From Chitinophagaceae bacterium (GTDB taxonomy: Bacteria; Bacteroidota; Bacteroidia; Chitinophagales; Chitinophagaceae), in contig CANCVE010000004.1 in NCBI GenBank assembly GCA_947381435.1, positions 43,544-107,543 of the forward strand: DNA of 64,000 nt. The letters are read 5' to 3'. Below, one piece after another: positions 8,710-17,575 of the stretch. Below the pieces are notes generated by a model. The model was not told the DNA's origin and made no database searches. It saw nothing but the letters and a program-made list of their open reading frames with translations. Each line of letters starts with the position of its first letter. Within the stretch, counting starts at the first letter, position 1. A program made the position numbers and the translations under genes.

Positions 8710-9585
8710 ATGGAAAGAAGACAAGTTGAAGTGGTTGTAATGAGTGATCTTCACTTGGGCACCTATGGTTGCAATGCAAAAGAAATAGTAGACTATCTTA
8801 AAAGTATTTCTCCGCAGATTTTGGTTCTCAATGGCGATATCATTGATGGTTGGCAATTTAAAAAGAGTTATTTCCCTGTAGCCCACATGCAAGTTATAAA
8901 AGAAATAATGAACTTGCTAAGCAAAGGCACAAGGGTAATATACATTACCGGAAACCATGACGAAATGATGCGTCGATACTCCGATTTGCAAATAGGCAAC
9001 TTTCAATTGACAGATAAACTAGTGATGGAAATAAATGGTAAAATGACATGGATGTTTCATGGAGACGTGTTTGATGCCACTACAAAAGGAGGGGCAAAAC
9101 TATTAGCAAAGCTTGGCGGACAAGGATATGATTTACTCATCATCATTAATGGTATTATTAATTGGATGCTTAAATTGATGGGAAAAGAGAAGATGAGTTT
9201 TAGTAAGAAGGTGAAGAATGGCGTTAAGAAAGCTGTATCGTGGATTGGCGATTTTGAACAGACCGCTGCTGAACTAGCCATAGAAAAGAAATACGACTAT
9301 GTGATATGTGGTCACATCCATCAACCACAAAAAAGAGTAGTTACTACCGATAAAGGAAGTGTTATTTATTTGAATAGTGGTGATTGGATAGAAAACTTAA
9401 CAGCATTGGAATACAATAATAATGATTGGACTATTTATCAATACGACGCTAAACAATTTAATACACCAAAGGCGCCTGTGGTAGCTATGGAGAAGCGTTT
9501 GCCAAAGCTAAATGTGATGCCGGAGGAGATAATGCTGTATAATTCTGTAATATCAATGGGAGGTGCGGTGAAATTAACTTTATAA
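8710..9585 (+). CDS. UDP-2,3-diacylglucosamine diphosphatase-like metallophosphoesterase
   Basis: 291 aa calcineurin-type phosphoesterase. Metal-binding blocks in order: MSDLHLG (Asp13, His15), NGDIIDGW (Asp43), TGNHD (Asn82, His83), HGDVFD and CGHIHQP. This matches LpxH/LpxH-like enzymes that cleave UDP-diacylglucosamine in lipid A synthesis; the insertion around residues 140-175 is typical of the Bacteroidota paralogues. The stop is only ten bases before the glycosyltransferase, so the two are almost surely co-transcribed, which supports an envelope glycolipid role. A true LpxH function is not proven by sequence. Confidence 0.85.
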   Translation: MERRQVEVVVMSDLHLGTYGCNAKEIVDYLKSISPQILVLNGDIIDGWQFKKSYFPVAHMQVIKEIMNLLSKGTRVIYITGNHDEMMRRYSDLQIGNFQLTDKLVMEINGKMTWMFHGDVFDATTKGGAKLLAKLGGQGYDLLIIINGIINWMLKLMGKEKMSFSKKVKNGVKKAVSWIGDFEQTAAELAIEKKYDYVICGHIHQPQKRVVTTDKGSVIYLNSGDWIENLTALEYNNNDWTIYQYDAKQFNTPKAPVVAMEKRLPKLNVMPEEIMLYNSVISMGGAVKLTL

Positions 9586-9595
9586 AATTGTTGTT

Positions 9596-10681
9596 ATGCA
9601 ATATGCAAATAAGTTACTCAAAATATTGTATTCAGTTCAGGCCACTGGCAATGGGCACATAGCTAGGGCTATGCAACTATTACCTTACTTACAACAGTAT
9701 GGCGAAGTAGATGTGTTTTTGAGTGGAAGCAATAGCAACCTCAATGCTGCCTTGCCCATAAAATATAGGAGCAAAGGATTGAGTTTGTTTTATGGCAATA
9801 GGGGAGGACTCGATTACCTAAAGATGTGGAAGGAATTGAGCATTAGCAGGATATGGAAGGAAGCCCATGAGTTGCCCGTAGAGCACTATGATTTAGTGAT
9901 TAATGATTTTGAAAGTATAACCTCACTTGCTTGTAAGATAAAGAAGGTAAAGAGCATTAATTTTGGTCACCAGGCAAGTTTTCTTTCTAGTAATACTCCA
10001 ACACCCGCCAAGAGAGACCTCATTGGCGAATGGATACTGAAACATTATGCTACTGCTAGCGCTAATGTGGGGCTACATTTTGAGAGTTATGATGATTTTA
10101 TTTACTCTCCCATCATCAAGGACAATATTATAAAGGCACAACCAACCAATATAGGGCATGTATCTGTTTATTTGTCGCATTATAGTGATGAGGTAGTGGT
10201 AAATGCACTTAAGGCTTGTGCAGATATTCCTTTTCAGGTGTTTTCTAAGAAGGTTACTAATGCCGAGCAAAAAGGAAATGTTACCTTACTGCCTATTAGC
10301 AATGAAGGGTTTAATAATAGTATGATTAATGCCGCAGGTGTAATTACTGGAGCTGGTTTCGAGACTCCTGCAGAGGCTTTGTATCTGGGAAAAAAGCTGA
10401 TGTGTTTACCTATCAAGGGGCAATACGAGCAGTTGTGTAATGCAGCCGCACTAGAAAGATTCAGGGTGCCGATAGTAGATAAAATTGATGGTAAATTTGG
10501 TAACAACATCTATCAATGGCTTTCTGGGATGCATCCTAAGCCTTTGGAGCTTACAAAGTCTACCCAACAAATAGTTGATATAGTAATAGAGAAAGGATTA
10601 GCCCAAAAAGGTGTGGATCAATCAGCAAATAAATACGGCCTTGCCCAACATCATTACCCAGATAATCTTTCGTTGGCATAG
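9596..10681 (+). CDS. Glycosyltransferase, GT-B fold (MurG / GT28-like C-terminus)
   Basis: 361 aa. The N-terminus LYSVQATGNGHIARAMQL is the glycine-rich acceptor loop found in MurG-type and monogalactosyl-diacylglycerol-type transferases; the C-terminal donor site shows AGVITGAGFETPAEALYLGK and PIKGQYEQLCNA, the family signature for UDP-sugar binding. Partnered with the LpxH-like phosphatase ten bases upstream, so it probably glycosylates an envelope lipid. The sugar and the acceptor cannot be told from sequence. Confidence 0.85.
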   Translation: MQYANKLLKILYSVQATGNGHIARAMQLLPYLQQYGEVDVFLSGSNSNLNAALPIKYRSKGLSLFYGNRGGLDYLKMWKELSISRIWKEAHELPVEHYDLVINDFESITSLACKIKKVKSINFGHQASFLSSNTPTPAKRDLIGEWILKHYATASANVGLHFESYDDFIYSPIIKDNIIKAQPTNIGHVSVYLSHYSDEVVVNALKACADIPFQVFSKKVTNAEQKGNVTLLPISNEGFNNSMINAAGVITGAGFETPAEALYLGKKLMCLPIKGQYEQLCNAAALERFRVPIVDKIDGKFGNNIYQWLSGMHPKPLELTKSTQQIVDIVIEKGLAQKGVDQSANKYGLAQHHYPDNLSLA

Positions 10682-10720
10682 TTGTTTTTGCTGATGAATG
10701 ACAATATTATACTATTATGA

Positions 10721-10757
10721 AAAAGTCCTCAATACTTTTGCAGTAATGAGGGCTTTT
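10721..10757 (+). terminator. Rho-independent terminator
   Basis: AAAAGTCCTCA (10721-10731) pairs with TGAGGGCTTTT (10747-10757) and ends in a T run. It follows the glycosyltransferase and, because the stem is flanked by A and T runs, may also serve the convergent minus-strand gene at 10788. Confidence 0.75.
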
Positions 10758-10787
10758 TGTATGTTTCTTATAGCTGATTAATTGCCA

Positions 10788-11861
10788 TTAAACTGTCCCA
10801 CTTTCAGGTACTATTTCTACCACAACCTCGGTTGCAAGCTTTGCGGCTGCTTTTGCTTCCTTTCTTACTTTAGCTTTTGCTGCAATAATGGCTTTTTCGT
10901 CGGCAATGGCTTGAGCGAGCGTTACTTTTAGGGCAGTTTCCTGTTCTGGCGTCATTACACCGGGTATAAGGTTTACAAAAAAGGAATTCTTTTTACCACG
11001 TACTATATCTACTGCTACTATTTTGGTAAGGAAGCCGGGCTTTTTAAAGGTTCCAATTGCTGAACCCGCCATTACGGTAGTATATTGTAGCACACCTCCC
11101 ACATTGCTGACCAATACCTCTTTTGATTTTGACAATGTACATTCTACACCCGCTAATACTCCCCCTGTTTCTGTACTAGAAATATTGAAGATTACCGGCG
11201 TGTGAAGCACTGTGATAGCAGGAATTTTACAAGCCTTAATTAATAGGTTATAGAATGTGCTATTTGTTTTCTTGTACTTCTTAGCAAGCAACTTTACCGT
11301 TAGCACATTTTCGTTCATCACCTTCATGGTGTCTTCGAACTTCTTTGTAACAACGCTTGAGCCACCATTTACTAGGTTTGAGGAGCTTGTAAGACCTGTG
11401 TACTTGGTTATTGAGGTTAAAAAAGTGGCCAATTGTGCGGCTGTAATATAATCGACTGTTATAAGTGCTAAGTTATCGTGCATTGTATTGTATGCACTCA
11501 TTAACCGGCTGCCACAAAGTGCATCAGATTTTGAGAAATAGTAAGATACTGTACCATGCAAAGACTTAGACAATATTAGGTTCTTATCCAAATTTAATTT
11601 CACTATGCAGCTAGCACTTAATTCGGCTGCTATGGCGCAGGAGTTGATTTTTGCTATCATTTTTTCGGCACTATAGCCTGTATTATCAGCGGCTGCTTCG
11701 ATAGATGCCTCAATGGACAATTCATTGTCGGCTCGGACTTTTATTGCCAAGGCAATAAAGGCAGGATTATCTGCATACTCAGCTTCTTTATCATTTATAA
11801 ACGTTACCAAGGAATCATTTCTTGTTCTTCTTGCTTGCAATGCATTTTTCATTTTTTTCAA
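10788..11861 (-). CDS. Hypothetical protein, 357 aa, Lys/Ala-rich C-terminus
   Basis: I do not recognise this protein. It starts with a basic stretch (MKKMKNALQARRTRND), has no signal peptide or membrane segment, and shows an alpha-helical N-terminal half (four-helix type pattern, Ser/Ala-rich), then a beta-rich segment near residues 225-300 with small-residue motifs (GVLAGVECTLSKSKEVLVSNVGG), which resembles a carboxypeptidase-regulatory-like sandwich. The last 40 residues are charged and Ala-rich, probably a coiled coil. Codon use is ordinary. A 21-bp tandem array lies just upstream of its start. Confidence 0.7.
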   Translation of the reverse strand: MKKMKNALQARRTRNDSLVTFINDKEAEYADNPAFIALAIKVRADNELSIEASIEAAADNTGYSAEKMIAKINSCAIAAELSASCIVKLNLDKNLILSKSLHGTVSYYFSKSDALCGSRLMSAYNTMHDNLALITVDYITAAQLATFLTSITKYTGLTSSSNLVNGGSSVVTKKFEDTMKVMNENVLTVKLLAKKYKKTNSTFYNLLIKACKIPAITVLHTPVIFNISSTETGGVLAGVECTLSKSKEVLVSNVGGVLQYTTVMAGSAIGTFKKPGFLTKIVAVDIVRGKKNSFFVNLIPGVMTPEQETALKVTLAQAIADEKAIIAAKAKVRKEAKAAAKLATEVVVEIVPESGTV

Positions 11862-11936
11862 TTTTAAGTATGATTAACTAATTTTTAAACCCTTTTTTCA
11901 CTCCATTTTCAATTATGCTTACAGATGTGTGTTTTA

Positions 11937-12146
11937 TGCCGTATGATTGATCAAATACCTTGTATGATTAATGTTTTATTCCGTATGATTAGTCAAATAC
12001 CTTGTATGATTAGTGTTTTATCTTGTATGATTAGTCAAATACTTTGTATGATTAGAGTTTTATTCCGTATGATTAGTTAAATACCTAGTATGATTAGTGT
12101 TTTATCTTGTATGATTAATCAAATACCTTGTATGATTAGTGTTTTA
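11937..12146. repeat. 10 x 21-bp tandem array with alternating A/B units
   Basis: Exactly ten 21-bp units share the core GTATGATTAG. They alternate strictly between two endings, TCAAATA (A) and TGTTTTA (B), so the higher-order period is 42 bp. It begins 75 bases upstream of the 10788-11861 gene (minus strand), that is in its promoter-proximal region, and is followed by AT-rich DNA. Units contain frequent stops and cannot be coding. Confidence 0.9.
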
Positions 12147-12378
12147 TGCGTTCATGATCAAAAAAGATGCAGGGAGTTATATTTTTCCTCTTGTGAGGGT
12201 TATTACTTCTTAATTGCAAGCGAGTGAAACGGTATGAAAAATTATACATAGTTACCTTTTAATTATTTTACAAAAATCCACCGTATGCCACTTTTAATCA
12301 TTATACAATTCTTGGTATTAGTTATATGATTACTGGGTTTTATTAGTTTTCATCGCCAAAGATTACTATTACCCGGCG

Positions 12379-13238
12379 ATGTAGCTTATGGAGAAGTAAA
12401 GGGGGTCAACACATAGGATTCATAGGAACATAGATCACATAGGTTTAAATTATTATTTTAAGTTTTAAATTTTGAATTTTGAAGATAAGGTCACACAGAA
12501 AATGTTATTTCATAACATTGACCAACAATTTTTGAAAAAACTTATATATTAGGAACATAAGGAACCTAGTTTTTTTTTAAATCGTGGTGCTGTAGGCATC
12601 TCTTAAAAAATAAATCCTTGTTTTATGGTTAGGATTGTCTGAATCAGGATTAATTTGATTTAAGGATATGTAGGATTACTGAGTGATCTAATTTTTAAAT
12701 CCTACATTCAATCTAATACTGTTTTAGACTTACTACAAAAAAAATTATCCTTCCTGAATATTGGTGCTGTAGGCATTTTTTAAAAAATGAATCCTTGTTT
12801 TATGGTTAAACATTCAGACTGTTCAATATTAGAAGTTGCTAAAATATTAGAGTGAGATGCCTACGGCATGACAAGCAAAGTGCCTCCCCTTTCTTTGTAA
12901 TAAACCTGAAATTGCAACTTTAAGGTTGTTGTTTATACTGAACTATTTGTTTGGGGTAGTTATTAATAGTAAGATTAATAACTACAAGTGATGCCATAAA
13001 AGCAACTGTGCTAGGGGTATTTAATAAGCATCAAGCCCATGAAAGGAGCGAAGATGGTAGCGAATTTGACGTTGAATAGTGGGGGAACTGAGGTAACGAT
13101 TATTCAAAAAATAATGGGACATAATGATATTATACAACTATGCGTTATTTGCATACTAGCAACAAAGATTAATTGAAAATATTAAGCCCGTTGGATAGTT
13201 TGAATTTGTAGATATAGATTCCCTTAAATTTGTATTTG
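12379..13238 (+). repeat. Duplicated module, left copy
   Basis: A CATAGG-family element, then CATAAGGAACCTAG, then a GGTGCTGTAGGCAT / AATCCTTGTTTTATGGTTA block, then about 430 bases ending in a tyrosine-recombinase remnant and ATATAGATTCCCTTA. The same order occurs at 17280-18072 with many point differences. The left copy has an extra insert of about 170 bases with a second GGTGCTG block. Both copies point the same way and enclose the protease/acyltransferase block. Confidence 0.8.
13054..13176 (+). pseudogene. Tyrosine recombinase, C-terminal remnant (left copy)
   Basis: The frame reads VANLTLNSGGTEVTIIQKIM then GHNDIIQ, and ends at a TGA with more integrase-like tail (KY, then PLDSLNL out of frame). 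This matches the region after the catalytic R-H box of Bacteroidota phage integrases, where ATTVTLNNG...IQKxLGHxxIKTT is usual. The catalytic Tyr segment is mutated (a Cys/Ile run in place of YAK) and the remaining 250 or more residues are absent. Confidence 0.6.
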
Positions 13239-13374
13239 CGAAGATTTTAGATAACAAAAACAATTGACTGGAATCCTATGTAACAACGGGTTTCAAAAAA
13301 AAGCGAAAGTTTGTAAGAGGTTAAAACATTCTCATATTAAAGAGTTATAGGTTATTGTATAAAAAGCATAAAAT

Positions 13375-14904
13375 ATGAATAAGACAATATTTAGGTTAAT
13401 CATTTTAGTATTTCTTTTTACTAAAGTATCAGGACAAAAGTTTGATGGTTATAGATATATTATAGTAGAACCTTTGGTTTACCAAAACGGAAGTATAGAC
13501 CCATTTGGAGTGATAACAACTTTACAAAATTCGTTTTCTAACTATGGATTCATATTAATAGATAGAGACACAAAAAAATGGTCTAATGAACTAAGAATTG
13601 ACCAATGCCCAATTTTAGATTGCCAAGTACAACACAATATTGGCAATTCTGTTTTTAATCCATTCAAGGTTACAATAGTGTTACGAAACTGTAAAAATGA
13701 AATCGTATTTAATACAGAGCAAACTGCTTATAACGGATTTAGGACTGATGGGGGCAATATCTTAAAAGCACTAAGTAAATGTATAGATGAAATCACATCT
13801 TTCAAATATTCGTACAATTCCATGCGTACTCCGCAAATTCAACTTCCTACAGTTGAAAATACAAATGAAACCGAAGAATCAATTAAATCATATCTAAGTT
13901 CAAATAAAATAGACCCGATAGAAGGTATATATAAATCTTATCAAAGTGACCATGTTTCTTATTATAAATTTGGAATAATCCGTAAGGGAGATAAATTCAA
14001 GGCTATAATTTTAGAAAGCGATTTGAAATTTTGGAATCAGGGTGAAGTAAAAGCAATTTTTGAACACAGTAGCATGAAAGATGTATATTCAGTAAAATGG
14101 TATAAAGCACTTAAAACATCTGAAGAAACTTTTGGCTATTTAAAAAATGGCGGTATTCTTTCCATAGAATTCTCAAATCCCCAAACAAATGAAAAAAAGC
14201 AAGACCAATTTGTAAAAATGTTTCCAACATTTGATGAAGTAGAATCTCAATCTAAAAGTAACAATGCAAAAGCATCTGGGAGTGGGTTTTTCTTAACTAC
14301 TGATGGAATTATTGGAACAAATGCACACGTTATTTCAGGTGCTTCAAAAATTGAAATTACAATTTCAAATGAACTTGGAAATTTCAATTACAAATCAAAA
14401 GTATTATTAGTAGATAATAAGAACGATGTTGCTTTGATACAAATTGATGATGATAAATTCAAGGGACTAAGTTCTATACCATATGGCATAACTGAAAATT
14501 CAGATGTTGGATCAAAAGTTTTTACAATTGGGTATCCTTTAAACAACATTATGGGTACAAATTACAAAGTTACGGATGGAATTATAAGTTCTAAAAGTGG
14601 AATTGGTGATGATTTAAGGTATTATCAAATTTCGGTACCTCTGCAACCTGGAAATAGTGGAGGACCGTTATTTAATAAAGACGGCAATATTATTGGCTTG
14701 ACAACTTCAAAACTAAATGGTGAAGCAATTGGTACGCAAGTTGAAAACGTGAATTATGCAATCAAGTCTTCTTATTTACTGAACTTATTTAATATGCTTC
14801 CTAATTCATCAAAGCTTACGACAAATTCAGAAGTTTCCTCGAAAGAATTACAAGACCAAGTGAAAGTACTTAAAAACTATGTTTGTTTGATTAGGATATA
14901 TTAA
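13375..14904 (+). CDS. Secreted trypsin-like (S1C/HtrA-type) serine protease with unknown N-terminal domain
   Basis: 509 aa with a signal peptide ending near residue 20 (LVFLFTKVSGQ). Residues 25-280 form a domain I do not recognise. Residues 290-480 are a chymotrypsin-fold protease with His318 (GTNAHVISG), Asp351 (NKNDVALI) and Ser428 (LQPGNSGGPLF), a complete triad. No PDZ domain follows, unlike DegP. The gene is visibly more AT-rich than the housekeeping genes and sits between two recombinase-remnant modules, so it was probably acquired. It likely acts in the periplasm or outside the cell; its target is unknown. Confidence 0.85.
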   Translation: MNKTIFRLIILVFLFTKVSGQKFDGYRYIIVEPLVYQNGSIDPFGVITTLQNSFSNYGFILIDRDTKKWSNELRIDQCPILDCQVQHNIGNSVFNPFKVTIVLRNCKNEIVFNTEQTAYNGFRTDGGNILKALSKCIDEITSFKYSYNSMRTPQIQLPTVENTNETEESIKSYLSSNKIDPIEGIYKSYQSDHVSYYKFGIIRKGDKFKAIILESDLKFWNQGEVKAIFEHSSMKDVYSVKWYKALKTSEETFGYLKNGGILSIEFSNPQTNEKKQDQFVKMFPTFDEVESQSKSNNAKASGSGFFLTTDGIIGTNAHVISGASKIEITISNELGNFNYKSKVLLVDNKNDVALIQIDDDKFKGLSSIPYGITENSDVGSKVFTIGYPLNNIMGTNYKVTDGIISSKSGIGDDLRYYQISVPLQPGNSGGPLFNKDGNIIGLTTSKLNGEAIGTQVENVNYAIKSSYLLNLFNMLPNSSKLTTNSEVSSKELQDQVKVLKNYVCLIRIY

Positions 14905-14934
14905 AACAATTATCAAGGACAAAAAATAAAAATT

Positions 14935-15279
14935 ATGGAAGAGTAATACCAATCTTTTAAAAAAATTATTAGCTTAAAAGATAAAATAAGAAAGTCGACA
15001 AATAGGAATGAAATAATAACTTATTTGACCAATTTAATACAAATTGCCAAAGATACACCTCTAAGGAGGAATGGATTATTAGATATCACTCATTATCAAG
15101 AAACAAGAAAAAGGTCAATTAATATGTTAGTAACAGATTAAAAAGTAATTAAAGATGGAAGTTATTGTGATTTAGAAACAATTCACTTTCAAACTGCTTG
15201 TGAAATATTGAAACTATTGTTGACAATGGTAAATGGAGGAATATCAGAAGTAGACAAATTAATAACTCAATTTGGATAA
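14935..15279 (+). pseudogene. Decayed ORF of about 115 codons with two in-frame stops
   Basis: Starting at the ATG at 14935, the frame stays coding-like to a TAA at 15277, interrupted by TAA at codon 4 (14944) and TAA at 15139. The readable parts are charged and helical (SFKKIISLKDKIRKSTNRNE and ITHYQETRKRSINMLVTD; then DLETIHFQTACEILKLLL). I do not recognise the family. It may be a small cytosolic protein inactivated after transfer, or two chance frames. It sits 30 bases after the protease. Confidence 0.45.
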
Positions 15280-15668
15280 TTGGGTTAAGGAATAAGTTTG
15301 ACGTACTCTATAACAACCTACAACACAAATATTGCAAACATGGCTGGGGATGGAATAAGCTCGGCTTAGGTGGTTTATTTAAGCTTTTGTTTCGGTGGCC
15401 TAACACTAATGGGTATCGGTTCTTACATTTGGCTTTCGGAATTGGAATTAAGCTTTAGTGGTCGGCAGAAGGAACATTCTTGCCAGCCAAAGTCTCAATA
15501 CCTGTTCGTTAGCTGCTATATAACTCGAAGATTTGTTAATTTGAAAACAATAATACAGAGACGTTAGAAAATATAAAAATGAATTTAGAATTAGAGGTAG
15601 CTTATAAAGTCATCATCATTTGGAATCAACTTTTAGGATGACCTTATATAAATTTATAAATTAAACAA
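15280..15668. other. Cassette-like 3' sequence upstream of the acyltransferase
   Basis: Contains CGGTGGCCTAACACTAATGG and, later, TGTTCGTTAGCTGCTATA. Similar pieces (CGGACCTAACACTAGGGG, then TAGTTCGTTAGCGGTTA) occur in the same order after the Mrr gene at 19180-19300. No gene is called here; a 65-codon frame inside it is unsupported. Confidence 0.5.
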
Positions 15669-16697
15669 ATGGAAAAAATTAATTGGGAAATTCTGGCGTT
15701 TTTAAGGTTCATATTAGCATCAGTAGTTATGATTGGGCATTTGTCTGATGGAAGAGACATTGGATTTCTAAAAGTTTTCACATATTTGGGATCCTTTGAA
15801 GCAATCCTTGGTTTTCTTGTTGTTAGTGGATTTTCTATAGGCAAATCGATTATTAGAAACCAAGAGGATTACTTAAAAAGAAGAATATTCAGAATATATC
15901 CTGTTTATATTGCTAGTATTTTATTTGGGCTATTAACTTCTTCCATTAGTAGCATTCATATTAATTTTCATTTTATGCTTACCTTTTTCATAAATTTCTT
16001 TTTCTTAAATAATATTGTTGCTAAAATTACCGATAGTCATTTTCTTTTTAACACCCCAGCTTGGACTTTAAACGTTGAAGTTTGGATGTATTGCTTAGCG
16101 CCCTTTTTGCTAAAATTAAAAAAGAACACATTGGTTTTCTTAATATTCGCTTCCTTTATTTGTTATCTAAGCTATGAATCCGGGAGGACATTGTTCCATT
16201 GGCCATATTATTTTGGAACTATGTATGGTATAAATCTTGTTTTATTGGCATTCATTTGGATTACAGGGTTCTGTTTGGCAATATTCCCAGAAAGCAATAA
16301 ATTAAATCGAAGGATAATCATATTTCTTTTTACTGGGCATCTACTTTTAAAAATTGGCATACAAATAATATTCAGAATCAAACACCATTCAATAAATGAA
16401 TTGATTCGTGAAGACGTTGCGTGTTTTATTGGCAATATTATTTGTTTAACAACAGTTTATTTTATAATATTTTATTCTTTTAAGGCTTCAATATTTAAGC
16501 CATTTACAAAGAGGGTATTTAATTTATTAGGTAACATATCCTATCCATTGTATTTAACCCATTGTACTACTTTTGGATTTTTAGCAACAAAGTACAATCT
16601 TAAAAATCCTTTCTTATTGATTTTGGCGGCAATTACAATTTCATATTTGATTTATGCCACTTTTGATTTCTATAGTAGAAAAAGAGCATTGAGTTGA
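15669..16697 (+). CDS. Membrane acyltransferase family 3 (OafA/YrhL-like)
   Basis: 342 aa integral membrane protein with about ten hydrophobic segments. The start shows the family signature LRFILASVVMIGHLSDG, with the conserved His in the first helix, and an early RRIFRIYPVY motif after the second. Such enzymes transfer acetyl or other acyl groups to O-antigen, peptidoglycan or exopolysaccharide at the inner membrane. It is AT-rich like its neighbours in the accessory region and stands alone, with no surface-polysaccharide genes near it. The substrate is unknown. Confidence 0.85.
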   Translation: MEKINWEILAFLRFILASVVMIGHLSDGRDIGFLKVFTYLGSFEAILGFLVVSGFSIGKSIIRNQEDYLKRRIFRIYPVYIASILFGLLTSSISSIHINFHFMLTFFINFFFLNNIVAKITDSHFLFNTPAWTLNVEVWMYCLAPFLLKLKKNTLVFLIFASFICYLSYESGRTLFHWPYYFGTMYGINLVLLAFIWITGFCLAIFPESNKLNRRIIIFLFTGHLLLKIGIQIIFRIKHHSINELIREDVACFIGNIICLTTVYFIIFYSFKASIFKPFTKRVFNLLGNISYPLYLTHCTTFGFLATKYNLKNPFLLILAAITISYLIYATFDFYSRKRALS

Positions 16698-17008
16698 TGA
16701 TGGAATAAATAATTATTACCACACAATTTTTAAGATTGAAAATATGGGTAGTTAGGTTGACAAATTACAGCTGCTAACATCTAGGATTTCGTTGCGCCCC
16801 TTAGGGCATGTAATGAAAAACCTGTTGAATGAAACCTACCGTAGCCCTTCCAATCCCCTATTTATTATGGAGTTGTCGTCTGTGTTACTCTTGGTTTAGT
16901 AGGCAGTTTTGGAAGCTGCTTTTTTGACTGGTTGCTTTGGTTTTCATTTTTGGTTGCCAACTGCCGTGTTTTTGTTTGGTTTGCCACATAAATGCACCTA
17001 CCCATTAA
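16698..17008. other. Gene-free segment after the acyltransferase
   Basis: Contains CAGCTGCTAACATCTAGG near 16770, another cassette-end-like word (CTGCTAAC), followed by sequence that leads into the 3' flank of an IS91-like remnant. No open frame is convincing. Confidence 0.5.
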
Positions 17009-17161
17009 TTACTCACGAGCGCTGGTTTGTGTTGCCATAAGATATTTTGCAGGAGGTCATCGCTTATCGAATGTCTCTATTGTTATAAGCTTGCCCGTTT
17101 TGCAACAAGGACATTTGCGTAAGTGAGTTTTTAGCTCCCTACTGATAGGTTTCACCTTCAT
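17009..17161 (-). pseudogene. IS91-like transposase, C-terminal remnant
   Basis: On the minus strand the frame reads KPISRELKTHLRKCPCCKTG then KLITIETFDKR, a TGA, then PPAKYL. The CPCC...G Cys cluster followed by the FDxRGPP-type ending is characteristic of Y2/IS91-like transposases of Bacteroidota; the stop replaces an expected Gly codon (GGA to TGA). Only about 50 codons remain and the catalytic Tyr region is missing. Confidence 0.45.
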
Positions 17162-17265
17162 CTGTTACTTAATTCAGGTAGTTTCTTTCGTTTTCAAGTA
17201 CTACTGAGAATGCCGTAATGCCATATCATGAGAAGTAAAGGGGGGCAACTCATAGTTAAAGATTA

Positions 17266-17575
17266 TAGGGGCTAATGTTTCCGAGTTATATAACTTATGG
17301 AGAAGTAAAGAGCTTAAACACACAGGATTCATAGGAACATAGATCACATAGGTTTTACTTGAAAATGGGTTAAGAAAAAGGACACATAGGAATGCTACTT
17401 CGTAGCATTAACCAACATTTTTTGAAAAAGTTATATAGTAGGGTTCATTGTAACATAGATCACATAGGTTTTACTTGTAAATGATTTAAGAAAAAGGTCA
17501 CATAGAGAATGCTATTTCGTTGCATTGACCAACATTTTTTTGAAAAGGTTATATAGTAGCAACATAAGGAACTTA
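17266..17575 (+). repeat. Two tandem CATAGG-family elements
   Basis: The first copy (about 17266-17430) has TTATATAACTTATGGAGAAG, CATAGGAACATAGATCACAT, a GAATGCTACTTCGTAGCATT hairpin and TTTTTTGAAAAAGTTATATAG. The second (about 17445-17575) repeats from AACATAGATCACATAGG onward. Both face the same way as copies at 7660 and 12379. Confidence 0.75.

Larger units (their letters stand above)
11862..13374. other. Long gene-free segment at the left edge of the accessory region
   Basis: It holds, in order, a 21-bp tandem array (11937-12146), a CATAGG-family element (from 12379), two copies of a GGTGCTGTAGGCAT block (about 12589 and 12762), and a fragment of a tyrosine recombinase (13054-13176). No intact gene is visible. 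Confidence 0.75.
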
